Positions 26,130 to 34,887 of a stretch of DNA of 64,000 bases are shown here, one piece after another; position 1 is the first letter of the stretch, and each line of letters starts with the position of its first letter. The stretch covers positions 1 to 64,000 of the forward strand of contig DAIDHB010000112.1 in NCBI GenBank assembly GCA_027452145.1, given 5' to 3'. This stretch comes from Planctomycetales bacterium (GTDB lineage: Bacteria > Planctomycetota > Planctomycetia > Isosphaerales > Isosphaeraceae). Below the pieces are notes generated by a model. The model was not told the DNA's origin. It did not search any database and worked only from the letters and a program-made list of their open reading frames with translations. A program made the translations under genes and the position numbers.

Positions 26130-26556
26130 AGGCTGTCCCGGAAGGGTTCCCAGCCCCCGTCAGGGGGCGATCGGACGTAGCCGGGGGGCGTCAGCCCCCC
26201 GGACTCGGACCGCGGCGCCACTCACCGAGGTTCCCAGCCCCCGTCAGGGGGCGATCGGACGTAGCCGGGGGGCGTCAGCCCCCGGGCTCGGACCGACGCG
26301 CCACTCACCGAAGTTGCGAGCCTCCGTCAGGGGGCGATCGGACGTAGCCGGGGGGCGTCAGCCCCCCGGACTCGGACCGCGGCGCCACTCACCGAATCCT
26401 CGCGACCGACCCTCCCGGCCGTGACCCCGCCACGCGGGGGCACGGCCGGGAGGGTGACACAGATGTCGGGGAGATGAGGGTTCGCCTGGCGTCCCGGGGG
26501 GCTGACGCCCCCCGGCTACGTCCTGTCGCCCACGTCGTGGGCTTCCGAGACAGACT
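26130..26556. mobile_element. Palindromic MITE-like element, copy 2, inserted in the toxin gene
   Basis: A 427-bp element, in the opposite orientation to copies 1, 3 and 4. Terminal inverted repeats read inward as AGGCTGTCCCGGAAG (left) and AGTCTGTCTCGGAAG (right). It carries three tandem copies of the 80-bp unit with CCCCCGTCAGGGGG and GGGGGGCGTCAGCCCCCC, one CCCTCCCGGCCGTGACCCCG long stem and one terminal hairpin. There is no coding capacity, so transposition must depend on a transposase elsewhere. Confidence 0.88.
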
Positions 26557-26561
26557 CTGAG
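26557..26561. repeat. Target-site duplication, right copy (CTGAG)
   Basis: Identical to 26125-26129 and directly next to the right terminal inverted repeat of the element. Confidence 0.8.
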
Positions 26562-26799
26562 TTGCTCGTCGATCGCGTCGAGGATGATCTTCTGCTCGAA
26601 CTTGCGATAGGCCCGCACGTGCCCGGCGGCGGTCGGTGTGAATGCGATCTCAAAGCTCATCGTGATTCGACTCGCCGGGCCGCACGGTCCCACAAGCTGA
26701 TTCTACGGCAACGCCGTGGCGAGCGGCAACGGCCGGCGGCCGGGCGGATTGGCCGGCAGTCCGACGGCCCCACCGCCGGTCCCGGCCCACCGGCCCTAC

Positions 26800-26960
26800 C
26801 GGTCCAGGTCGCCCGACCCGCGGGCGGGCGGGGGCCGTCGCTTCGCGAGGGGCGAGGGGGCAGGGGCGAGGAGGATCCGGCCGGGGTCGGCGGCGGTGCG
26901 GGCGGTCCGGGGACCGGGGCCGACCGGGCCGGGCCAGGGCGAGGCTGTACTTGCCGCCGG
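26800..26960 (+). repeat. Cassette-boundary repeat, copy E
   Basis: The core GGGGCGAGGAGGATCCGGCC is followed by GGCGGTGCGGGCGGTCCGG and a TACTTGCCGCCGGCC end. It lies upstream of the broken RelE gene and before the VWA cluster, in the + orientation. Confidence 0.7.
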
Positions 26961-27019
26961 CCGCCCGGGGATCGATTGGCCTCCGTGCGGGGAACGTTCG
27001 GTCCGGGTTGCGGGGGACC

Positions 27020-27124
27020 GAGAATCGAAGACCGACGACCAAAGACCAAAGACCGAAGACCGAAGAACGAAGAACAAAGATTGAAGACCGAAGGCCAGAG
27101 AACGAAGACGGAAAGCTGAAGACC
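27020..27124 (+). repeat. 7-bp periodic array (15 heptamers)
   Basis: Fifteen consecutive heptamers based on GAAGACC (variants GACGACC, AAAGACC, GAAGAAC, AAAGATT, GAAGGCC) run without a phase break. The array ends 23 bp before the stop codon of the VWA gene, which lies on the other strand. Confidence 0.85.
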
Positions 27125-27147
27125 CGCGGCCGGCGGGCTGCGCGCGA

Positions 27148-28392
27148 TCACTCGGGCCGGACGCCGCAGCGCTGGGCAAGCGCGGTGAGGTCCTGGCCCT
27201 TCAGGGCGCCTTCGAGCAGCGGGGGCAGCATCGTCGGCGTGCAGCCGAAGCAGGGGACGCCGGCCTCGGCGAAGCGGCGGGCCATCGACTCATCATGGCT
27301 GGGGACGCCCGAATCGGAGAGCGCCAGCAGGCAGATGACGCGCACCCCCGAGGCCACCAGGTCCTCGACCTGCCGGACCAGCTCGCGGGCGTTGCCCCCC
27401 TCGAACAGGTCGGTAATAATGATGAACAGACTTTTGCGCGGGTCGTGGATGAGGCCCCGGCAATAGGTGACGGCGCGGTTGATATCCGTGCCGCCGCCGA
27501 GCTGGACGCCGAAGAGGATGTCCACCGGGTCGTGGCATTTTTCGGTCAGGTCGACGACCTCGGTGTCAAAAGCGACGACGTGGGTCTCGAGCGCCGGCAA
27601 GGTGGCGAGGATCGCGCCCATCACGCCGCCGTAGACGACCGAGTCGGCCATCGAGCCGGACTGGTCCATGGCGACGATGACGTTCCACTCGCGGCGACGG
27701 TGCTGGCGGGCGAAGAAGTGGAACGAGTCGGGGATCACGATGCGTCGGGTGGCATCGTAGTTCTTGAGGTTGCGGCGGATGGTGCGGGCCCAGTCGAGGT
27801 TGGACAGGCTGCGGATCGGGCTGTGCCGCGAGCGGTCGAGCGCGCCGCGCACCGCCTGCTCGAGCCCGCCGCGGAGCCTCTTGACGATCTCGTCGACGAC
27901 CGCGCGCACGACCTCGCGCGCGGTCTCCTTGGTGCGCTCGGGAATCATGCCCTTGAGCGACATCAACGTGCCGACCAGCTCGACGTTCGGCGTGACCTGG
28001 CCGAGGGTCTCGGGCTCGAACAAAAGCTGCCTGAGCCCCTTGCGCTCGATCGCGTCGCGCTGGATGACGGCGACGACGTCCTTGCTGAAGTAGCCGCGGA
28101 TGTCGCCCAGCCATCTGGCCAGCCGCGGGGCCGACGCGCCCAGGCCGGCGCCGCGTTTGGCGGAGCGGGACTGCCCGCCGGCCCGTCCCGCACCCGTTGC
28201 GCCGGCTGCCGCGGCCCCGGCCGCGCCGGTTGACTCGCCTTCGGCGCCGTAGATCTCGCCCAGGGCCTCGTCGAGCGCGCGCTGATCGTCGTCGAGCAAC
28301 TCACCGACCGGACAGCCGGTGAGGGCGCACAGGCCCTCCTCGGCCTGGCGGCCGAGGATCAGGCGCCAGCGGGTATAGCGGTTCGTCGTCAT
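27148..28392 (-). CDS. VWA-domain protein (CoxE/YehP-like) of the MoxR conflict cluster
   Basis: A 414-residue protein starting at 28392 (MTTNRYTRWRLILGRQAEEG). An Ala/Gly-rich linker follows the first 50 residues. The C-terminal von Willebrand A domain has the MIDAS motif D-x-S-x-S in AMDQSGSM, the GGGTDI loop and IITDLFEGG. VWA proteins of this type act with MoxR ATPases as substrate adaptors. It is the last gene of the cluster read from 36365 to 27148; the combination resembles E. coli yehLMPQ. Confidence 0.88.
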   Translation of the reverse strand: MTTNRYTRWRLILGRQAEEGLCALTGCPVGELLDDDQRALDEALGEIYGAEGESTGAAGAAAAGATGAGRAGGQSRSAKRGAGLGASAPRLARWLGDIRGYFSKDVVAVIQRDAIERKGLRQLLFEPETLGQVTPNVELVGTLMSLKGMIPERTKETAREVVRAVVDEIVKRLRGGLEQAVRGALDRSRHSPIRSLSNLDWARTIRRNLKNYDATRRIVIPDSFHFFARQHRRREWNVIVAMDQSGSMADSVVYGGVMGAILATLPALETHVVAFDTEVVDLTEKCHDPVDILFGVQLGGGTDINRAVTYCRGLIHDPRKSLFIIITDLFEGGNARELVRQVEDLVASGVRVICLLALSDSGVPSHDESMARRFAEAGVPCFGCTPTMLPPLLEGALKGQDLTALAQRCGVRPE

Positions 28393-28450
28393 GGGCGGGG
28401 GTCTCCGGGTCGGCTCGGGGGATCTCGCCGCAGGCTCGGGGAAGCGTCGT

Positions 28451-28580
28451 GTAGGGTGGGCATCGCCCACCGACTGAGGGCCTCGACCGGTGGGCGATGC
28501 CCACCCTACGCCATCAAATACCGTCAGGCTGGAAAGCCTGACCTACGTGGCCTCGACCGGTAGGCGATGCCCACCCTATC
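28451..28580. repeat. GTAGGGTGGGCATCG palindrome cluster
   Basis: A perfect 22-bp inverted repeat (28451-28472 and 28488-28509; starts GTAGGGTGGGCATCGCCCAC) is separated by 15 bp. The smaller hairpin GTCAGGCTGGAAAGCCTGAC (28523-28542) and a third half-copy (28552-28580) follow. It fills most of the gap between the VWA and DUF5682 genes. Confidence 0.8.
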
Positions 28581-28599
28581 ACCGTTCCGAAACCGACAT

Positions 28600-31014
28600 T
28601 CAAAAGTCCAGATCCAGATCGCCGAGCTGTTCCTGGAGCAAGCGGGCTTCCTCGTCGTCGAGCTTCGCGTCGACGGCGGCCGCGAGCTGGTCGGCGCCGT
28701 CGCGGGAGATCTCGGCGAGGTTGGAGACGACGCGGCGCGTCTCGCCCGGTTCGAAGGCGCCGAAGGCGCGGCGGAGGAACACCAGCGCGTGGCGGAAGGC
28801 GTCCTCGTCGAGCGAGACGATATAGGCGTCGAGCTGCCTCCAGAGCGATAGCCGCGAGAACAGGGCCATCCGGTTGTGCGCGACCAGTCCCTCGAACCAG
28901 CCGGCGCCGAGCTCGGCGTCGACGCCCGGCGATAGCCGGCGGGCGACCTCGCGCGCCAGCTCGTCCTCGCCGATGCGCCCGCGCTCGAGAGCCATCGAGC
29001 AGCACAGGCCCGACAGAAAAGGGTTGAGCGCGTCCGACGCGGCAATCGCGTCGAGCTCGGCGTCCCAGCGATCGGCGTCGACCAGCTCGGCGTGCTCGGC
29101 GGCGACGTCGCGGAGGATCAGGATGCCGCTCCGGACCTCGTTCGCCGCATCGCGATCGCAGATGCACGCCGAGCGCACCACCAGCGTCGCGCGGAGGAAG
29201 AGCTGGGCCAGCAGCGGCTTCAAGGGCTCGGGGTCGATGCGGCGGACCGAGCCGTACCGGATCGTCTCGGCGAGGCTGGCGGCGGCTCGCGCGGGCGGCA
29301 GGAACCCGGCGGCATCCACGGCCATCGCCTGGAGGCGGGCGCGGGCGTCCTCGAGCGCGTCGGCCAGGCGGCAGCGGGCGGCCTCCTGCACGATCGCGGC
29401 GGCCTCATCCACGCGGTCGCAGGCGGCCAGGCGTTCGGACAGCCGCATCGCGGCGGCCAGCTCGATCGTGTCGCCCTTCAGCGCCGACTCGACAAGCTGG
29501 ATCTCGCACTCGGGCGTCCATCGCAGCCGCCAGCGTTCCTTCCAGGTCGCACCTTCCTGCCCCACGTCGACGGGCGCGGCAAAGGGGACTTCCAGCAGCC
29601 GGATCCGATGCAGGAAGATACTCCGCTCGCGGTCGAGGAACGCGGTCGCCTCGGTCTTGGCGAACCGGTCCTCGCGCAGGTCGAGGTCCAGCTCCTGGAC
29701 GGTGTCGACCTGGAATTTCACCAGCCGAAGGCGCTCGAGGAGCAGGTAGAAATCCTCCTGGATCGAGGTTCTGCTGATCCCGGCGGGCAGGGTTCCGACG
29801 GCGTGGCCGACCTCGACATCGGTCAGGAACGGTCGGATCGAGGCCGGCTCGCCGCGGCCCAGGCAGGTGACGGCGGCGTCGCGCAGGTCGCGCAAGGTCG
29901 GCGCCGGCGAGCCGGCCAGCGCGGCGAGTCCCCGCGCCAGGCGGACGGCCTCGATCGCCTCGGCCGCCGAGGGGACCTGTCCGCCATCGCGCATCCGCCG
30001 GCAGAGCTGAGCGATGAACCGAGCCGGCAGGTCGGCGGCCTGGCTGTCGAGCCGCGCGCGGTACATCGCCTGAAAGTAGGCCGGCGCGTGGTTGCCCGCG
30101 CCGTAGCCCGACTGCGAGCTCAGCCGGTAGTAGCTGTACGGCATCAGCGTGAGGCTCGTTGGCGTGGTCGGCAGCGCGGCGAGCTCGGCGTCGGTCATCG
30201 GCTTCGCCTCGACCGACAGCGCCGGCGCATGGAATGCGCCGCAGACGACGAGGACGCGCGCCGGGTCGTGCCCGTCGTCGAGCACCGCGCGGATCTGCCG
30301 GCGCATGAAGGCCTCGCGGACGAGGTTCTCGTCCTCGGGCGGTAAATCCCGATACTCGCGCAGGCCGCGGCCGAACTCGTGGATGGCGCGCACGTAAGCC
30401 GACGGGTCGTCGGTCTGCTCGAAGTGCCGCTCCCACCAGGTCTCGTGGTCGACCTCGCCGGCCAGCCGGGCGATCTCCTCATAGGGGTCGTCCAGGTAGG
30501 CGCGCGTGTGCTCGCTGGCGGCGCGGGGACGGGGGCGGCCGGGAGTGGTCTCGGGCTCGGGCTCGGACTTCGGCTCGGTCGGTGGTTCCGGGGCTTCCGA
30601 TTTCGGCGTCTCATCGGGCTCTGGCCGGTCGTGCGTGTGGTGCAGCTCGAGGAACACTGCGGCGGGCAGGTCGATGAAGCGGGTCTCGGCGCTGTGGCGG
30701 ATGCCCCAGGTCAGGGCGACCCACTCGGGCGAGTATTCGGCCAGGGGATAGAGGATCGAACGCACCGGGCGGGTCTGGGTGTAGGCTAAAAGCGCGACGG
30801 GCGGACGGGTGTCCTTGTGGACGAGGTGGCGGACCTGCTCGGTGGCGTCGGAGGGTCCCTCGACCAGGACGGCGGTGGGCTTCATCGCGTCGAGCACGGC
30901 CGCCAGGTGCGCGCCGGCCGACGGCGAGAGATGCCGCACGCCGAACACGCGCGCCAGCGGCCGGGCACCGTCGCCCGCCTCGGGGAAGATCCGGTCGAGA
31001 TCGAGATTCGGCAT
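28600..31014 (-). CDS. DUF5682 family protein (YehM-like)
   Basis: An 804-residue protein starting at 31014 (MPNLDLDRIFPEAGDGARPL). The N-terminal region has the motif VFGVRHLSPSAGAHL and AVLVEGPSDA, and the middle VLVVCGAFHAPAL. These are the conserved blocks of DUF5682; the EGP and H residues are reminiscent of erythromycin-esterase/TIKI-like folds with a putative metal site, which is an inference. A proline/glutamate-rich linker lies near residues 150-195. The C-terminal 450 residues are helical. An upstream in-frame extension is translated repeat DNA and I excluded it. Confidence 0.85.
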   Translation of the reverse strand: MPNLDLDRIFPEAGDGARPLARVFGVRHLSPSAGAHLAAVLDAMKPTAVLVEGPSDATEQVRHLVHKDTRPPVALLAYTQTRPVRSILYPLAEYSPEWVALTWGIRHSAETRFIDLPAAVFLELHHTHDRPEPDETPKSEAPEPPTEPKSEPEPETTPGRPRPRAASEHTRAYLDDPYEEIARLAGEVDHETWWERHFEQTDDPSAYVRAIHEFGRGLREYRDLPPEDENLVREAFMRRQIRAVLDDGHDPARVLVVCGAFHAPALSVEAKPMTDAELAALPTTPTSLTLMPYSYYRLSSQSGYGAGNHAPAYFQAMYRARLDSQAADLPARFIAQLCRRMRDGGQVPSAAEAIEAVRLARGLAALAGSPAPTLRDLRDAAVTCLGRGEPASIRPFLTDVEVGHAVGTLPAGISRTSIQEDFYLLLERLRLVKFQVDTVQELDLDLREDRFAKTEATAFLDRERSIFLHRIRLLEVPFAAPVDVGQEGATWKERWRLRWTPECEIQLVESALKGDTIELAAAMRLSERLAACDRVDEAAAIVQEAARCRLADALEDARARLQAMAVDAAGFLPPARAAASLAETIRYGSVRRIDPEPLKPLLAQLFLRATLVVRSACICDRDAANEVRSGILILRDVAAEHAELVDADRWDAELDAIAASDALNPFLSGLCCSMALERGRIGEDELAREVARRLSPGVDAELGAGWFEGLVAHNRMALFSRLSLWRQLDAYIVSLDEDAFRHALVFLRRAFGAFEPGETRRVVSNLAEISRDGADQLAAAVDAKLDDEEARLLQEQLGDLDLDF

Positions 31015-31049
31015 CGCGTTGGCCCGGATCGTTAGGGTCCCGGAATAAA

Positions 31050-31290
31050 AATTCGGATTTAACCGCGAAAAACGCGAAAAACGCGAAAGAAGAATGGGAT
31101 GAGAATCCCGGCACTTCTCGCCGAAAACCACTGGCTTGAGCTCAGCCTGCCCGAGTGGATCAATCGCGCCGTGGGGCAATTCATCGAGTTCCACCGAGTG
31201 TTTTTCATTTCCTTTTCGCGTTTTTCGCGTTTTTCGCGGTTAAATCCGAATTCCCTTTCCTGTTGTCTGGCGGTTAAATCCGAATTCGCT
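31050..31290. repeat. CGCGAAAAA inverted-arm element, copy 2
   Basis: Two perfect 38-bp arms, left 31050-31087 (starts ATTCGGATTTAACCGCGAAA) and the reverse complement at 31214-31252, surround about 125 bp of unique sequence. A third partial arm (GCGGTTAAATCCGAATTCGC) is at 31270. The element occupies the gap between the MoxR and DUF5682 genes. Confidence 0.85.
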
Positions 31291-31348
31291 ATTCCCGTAC
31301 TCTGCGGTTGAAGTCGATTTGCGGCGGGGACCGGATCTCTGCCGCGGA

Positions 31349-32527
31349 TCACGCGAGTTCCTTGCAGGCCAGGTAGAGCTCGCGCCAGTCGGCGCCTCGT
31401 TTTTTCATGATGTTTTCGAGGTACTCGACCCAGATCGGGCCGTCGCGGGCGTCTTCCTTGATGATGACGCCGTGCAATCCGGCGGCGAGGTCGCGGTCGG
31501 TGACGACGCCCTCGCCGAAGTGGCCGGCCAGGGCCATGCTGTTGCCCAGCAGGCTGATCGCCTCGGCGGCGGAGAGCACGCCGGAGGGAGGCTTGACCTT
31601 CTGCTTGCCGTCGAGCGTCTGGCCGCGGCGCAGCTCCTGGAAGATCTGGACGACCTTGCGCACGGCCTCCTCGGCCGGCGGGGGCGCGGGCAGTCGGAGG
31701 CTCGAGCCGATCTCGGCCACGCGCCTCGAGACGATGCGAACCTCGGTCTCGACATCGGCCGGCACGGGCAGCACGACCAGGTTGAACCGCCGCTTGAGCG
31801 CCGCCGACATGTCGTTGACGCCGCGATCCCGGGTATTCGCGGTGCCGATCAGGTTGAACCCGCGCCGGGCGGCCAGGTGGAAGCCCAGCTCGGGGACGGC
31901 CATGACCTTTTCCGAGAGCAAGGTGATCAGGCCGTCCTGGACCTCGGAGGGGCAGCGGGTGATCTCCTCGAACCGGACGAGCTTGCCCCGCTCCATGGCG
32001 CGGTAGACCGGGCTGGCGACGAGGGCGCGGGGGCTTGGTCCCTCGGCCAGCAGCAGGGCGTAGTTCCAGCTATAGCGGATCTGTTCCTCGGTGGTGCCGG
32101 CCGTGCCCTGGACGAGCAGCAGGCTGTCCCCCGAGATGGCGGCGGCGAGGTGCTCGGAGAGCCAGCTCTTGGCCGTGCCGGGCTCGCCAATCAGCAGCAG
32201 GCCGCGGTCGGTGGCCAGGGTTGCGATGGCGATCTCGACGACCCGTTCGTTGCCCAGGTACTTGGGCCGGATCTCGACCCCGCCGGCCTTGCCGCCGAGG
32301 ATGTAGGTGCGCACGGCGCGCGGCGAGAGGTTCCAGCCCTCGGGGCGCTCGTTCCGGTCCTCGGCCGCCAGCGCGGCGAGCTCATCGGCGTACTCGACCT
32401 CGGCCGGCCGGCGGAGGATGTCGACGGCGGCGCCGTTGGCGGGGGTCGCGGTCGCGGCGGAGCCGTTGTCCGTGGCGTCGGGGGGCGTGTCGGTCGTTTT
32501 CGACTTGCTCGCGGCGGTCCTGGCCAT
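31349..32527 (-). CDS. MoxR-type AAA+ ATPase (YehL-like)
   Basis: A 392-residue protein. The start at 32527 has GGAG six bases upstream. An Ala/Thr-rich N-terminal tail precedes the ATPase core: Walker A GEPGTAKS, Walker B LVRFEEI, sensor 1 IGTANTRDRG and the arginine-finger region KRRFN. MoxR ATPases act as chaperone-like remodellers with VWA partners. The gene lies in the cluster order SWIM, HEAT, MoxR, DUF5682, VWA, all on the minus strand. Confidence 0.92.
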   Translation of the reverse strand: MARTAASKSKTTDTPPDATDNGSAATATPANGAAVDILRRPAEVEYADELAALAAEDRNERPEGWNLSPRAVRTYILGGKAGGVEIRPKYLGNERVVEIAIATLATDRGLLLIGEPGTAKSWLSEHLAAAISGDSLLLVQGTAGTTEEQIRYSWNYALLLAEGPSPRALVASPVYRAMERGKLVRFEEITRCPSEVQDGLITLLSEKVMAVPELGFHLAARRGFNLIGTANTRDRGVNDMSAALKRRFNLVVLPVPADVETEVRIVSRRVAEIGSSLRLPAPPPAEEAVRKVVQIFQELRRGQTLDGKQKVKPPSGVLSAAEAISLLGNSMALAGHFGEGVVTDRDLAAGLHGVIIKEDARDGPIWVEYLENIMKKRGADWRELYLACKELA

Positions 32528-32615
32528 CGGGGGCTCCATCGGATGTTGGGATAAGACCGTCTCGGTCGAGGTCGGAGGTTCTAGCAAAGTGAGGGCAGGT
32601 ACCTCAAAGATTCAG

Positions 32616-32875
32616 AGTCTGTCTCGGAAGCCCACGAAGTGGGCGTCAGGACGTAGCCGGGGGGCGTCAGCCCCCCGGACCGCCAGGCGAACCCCCATCT
32701 CCCCGACTTCCGTGTCACCCTCCCGGCCGCGACCCCGCCCCGCGGGGTCGCGGCCGGGAGGGTCGGTCGAGAGGATTGCGTGTGTGGCGCTGCCGTCTGC
32801 CCCCGGGGGGCTGACGCCCCCCGGCTACGTCCGATCGCCCCCTGACGGGGGCTCAGAACCCTTCCGGGATAAACT
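32616..32875. mobile_element. Palindromic MITE-like element, copy 3
   Basis: A 260-bp element with ends AGTCTGTCTCGGAAG and, read inward from the right, AGTTTATCCCGGAAG. It is flanked by TTCAG (32611-32615) and CTCAG (32876-32880), a 4-of-5 match to a target duplication. It has one copy of the 80-bp unit. It lies between the HEAT and MoxR genes of the conflict cluster. Confidence 0.85.
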
Positions 32876-32907
32876 CTCAGTGCCAGGCCTCATTTTGGTA
32901 TTGGCTG

Positions 32908-34761
32908 TCAGAAAGCGCCGGCCTTCGCCCGCAGCTCGTTGATCAGTGACTGGGTTGCTGAACGTTCTGAGGGATGGGTCATCTTCGCCAGCTCCTGCTC
33001 CAGCAGAGGTATCGCGGCGGGGTCGCCCATTTCGCTGAGCGCGCGGCCGACGTAGTAGCGAAAGAAGCCCTCGTCATACATCGCCATCAGCGGGCCGATG
33101 GCCTCGCGGGCGCGCATGCGGCCGAGGGTCTCGATCAGCTCGCCGGTGCCGGAGGTATTGCGGGTCCTGGCGCGAGGGTCGGCCAGGACGCGGAGGACAT
33201 CGGGCACGGCGGCGGCGCCCAGGACCATTAGCAGCGCGCGGGCCGCCCTGGTCGGGTCGGCCCCGTCGAGGTGCGGGCGGAGTACGTCGGCCCAGCGCGG
33301 GTCCCAGTCGGTGCGGGGCCGGTCGGATTCGGCCTCGGTCTCGAAGTGGTCGAGGACCGCGTCCCGAAGCGCGCGGGCGGCCTTGTCGCGGGCCTGGACC
33401 GGCGAGCAGAGCGGGGCCAGGCGCTCGTATCTCGGTCCGGGCGGGAGCTGCCAGGCGGCCTCGAGACCGCCGGACCACGCATCGGGATCGCCCACCAGTG
33501 CCGACGCGGCCTCGAGGTCCGCCGGGTCGCCGAGCTTGGACAGCGCCTCGGCCGCGTCGTTCCTCAGCTTGCCCTCGGGATGGTCGAGCAGCCTCATCAA
33601 GGCCGGGACCGCCGCGCGGTCGCCCCGCTCGCCGAGGATGCTCAGCAGGCAGCCGGACGTGCCCAGGGCCTTGGTGACCGCCTTCTCGTGCTCCTCATCC
33701 TTCTTCGCCTTGCCCTTCTTTTTCTTCTCGGCGGGCCGCAGCGTCTCGGCCATCCGATCCAGCTCCTCGAGGAGGCGAGCGGTCGCCCGCGGGTGGGAGA
33801 GCCGGGGCAGCTCGGCGTGTGCGGCGCCGTGGCCATACAGGTCGTCCTCGTCGCCTTCCCAGAGCGCGGCGACGAGGATCTCGAGCGCCTCGTCGCGGGT
33901 CGACGCGCCCAGGCAGGCCATCGCGGCGTCGCGGACCTTCCGGTCGAGCCTGGGGCGGGCCGCGGCCTTCTTCTTTTTGCCCCTGGCGGACGGTTCCTCG
34001 GGCTCTTCGTTGGCCGACTGCCTGAGCCGCGAGAGGATCTCGAGCGCGACCGTGGCGGCCTCGTCGGGGGCGAGCCGGGCGAGCAGCTCGATCGCGCGCG
34101 CCTTGACGGCCGAGTTCCCGTCCTCGATGGCCCGGCGGCACAGGGCCAGCCCCTCGTCGCGGTCGATCGCGGCGATGGCGGCGAGCCGACGACCGTCGGC
34201 CGCCTTGCCCTGAAGATCCAGGCCGCGGCGGAGGTCCGGCAGGATCGCCGGGCCGAGCGCCGGCAAGACCTCGGCGGCGACGATGTCGGCGAGCTCGGTG
34301 TTCGTGTCGTCCAGCACGCCGAGAAACGCGTCGACGAGGCGCAGGTCGCCGGTCATGCCGCGCGCCACGGCGTCCTTCACCACCTCGATGCGCCCGGAGC
34401 CGGTTCGTCGCAGCACATCGGCGAGCGGATAGAGGTCGTGGGCCGAGGACGGCGACGCCCACGGGCCCGACGGCCCGGCCGGCTCGAACGGGCCGTCGAC
34501 GCCCGCCGTGGAGAGGCCGGCCCGCGCCTGGTTGACGACCAGGAGCAGGTCGAGCAGGGCACGCGGGGCCTTCTTCGCATCAGCGGCGAGGGTCTGACCG
34601 ACGAGTTCGGCGAGCCGCCCCAGCGCGGGCACCTTCTTGCCCAGGTCGCGGAGCGCCGCCTCGCGGCGGCGGAGGCCCTCATCACCCGCGACAGAGCCGG
34701 CACCAGCGGCGATCAGGCGTTCGACGTCGGCGGCCAGGGCGCGGAGCTGTTCTCTCGGCAT
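32908..34761 (-). CDS. HEAT-repeat protein of the MoxR conflict cluster
   Basis: A 617-residue, mostly helical protein with HEAT-like repeats (for example GDRAAVPALMRLLDHPEGKL, REAIGPLMAMYDEGFFRYY, DPAAIPLLEQELAKM). Two Lys-rich inserts (ARGKKKKAAARP and PAEKKKKGKAKK) interrupt the array. HEAT proteins bind protein partners; in this setting it is probably the scaffold or target-recognition part of the system (inference). The start is MPREQLRALAADVERL. Confidence 0.85.
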   Translation of the reverse strand: MPREQLRALAADVERLIAAGAGSVAGDEGLRRREAALRDLGKKVPALGRLAELVGQTLAADAKKAPRALLDLLLVVNQARAGLSTAGVDGPFEPAGPSGPWASPSSAHDLYPLADVLRRTGSGRIEVVKDAVARGMTGDLRLVDAFLGVLDDTNTELADIVAAEVLPALGPAILPDLRRGLDLQGKAADGRRLAAIAAIDRDEGLALCRRAIEDGNSAVKARAIELLARLAPDEAATVALEILSRLRQSANEEPEEPSARGKKKKAAARPRLDRKVRDAAMACLGASTRDEALEILVAALWEGDEDDLYGHGAAHAELPRLSHPRATARLLEELDRMAETLRPAEKKKKGKAKKDEEHEKAVTKALGTSGCLLSILGERGDRAAVPALMRLLDHPEGKLRNDAAEALSKLGDPADLEAASALVGDPDAWSGGLEAAWQLPPGPRYERLAPLCSPVQARDKAARALRDAVLDHFETEAESDRPRTDWDPRWADVLRPHLDGADPTRAARALLMVLGAAAVPDVLRVLADPRARTRNTSGTGELIETLGRMRAREAIGPLMAMYDEGFFRYYVGRALSEMGDPAAIPLLEQELAKMTHPSERSATQSLINELRAKAGAF

Positions 34762-34887
34762 GGGTCAGGTCTCCGGGTTGGGCGGGGCGACGATCCGGCG
34801 GTTTGCGACGCTCGGGATCTGTCCCGGAAGTGGCGATCTCGGTCGAGCAGGGTGGGCGAAAACCACCGATCGCCACGGCCTTTTCAT

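Larger units (their letters stand above)
25914..26660 (-). pseudogene. RelE-type toxin gene split by a MITE insertion
   Basis: The N-terminal part (from 26660, MSFEIAFTPTAAGHVRAYRK ... IDEQL) and the C-terminal part (LSHEPTTETRNRKRLGDNEL ... FRVFYDVEI ... GHKVHNIL, ending at 25914) belong to one RelE-family toxin. They are separated by the element at 26130-26556. Removing the element and one copy of the flanking CTGAG leaves 315 bp, a continuous 104-residue frame across DEQL-SHEP. The motifs ETRNRK, W-E-x-R-I-x-x-F-R-V-F-Y-D and the C-terminal GHK are typical of the family. As it stands the N-terminal fragment reads into repeat DNA and is very likely inactive. Confidence 0.9.

Noticed and set aside
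22377-26960. Naming the boundary repeats as integron attC sites
   Set aside because: No integron integrase and no clear RYYYAAC/GTTRRRY core could be confirmed by eye; I keep only the neutral description of a cassette-like layout.
31015-31194. N-terminal extension of the DUF5682 protein
   Set aside because: The extra 60 residues are translated arms of the CGCGAAAAA repeat (SRFSRFSRLNPNF), not a conserved domain.
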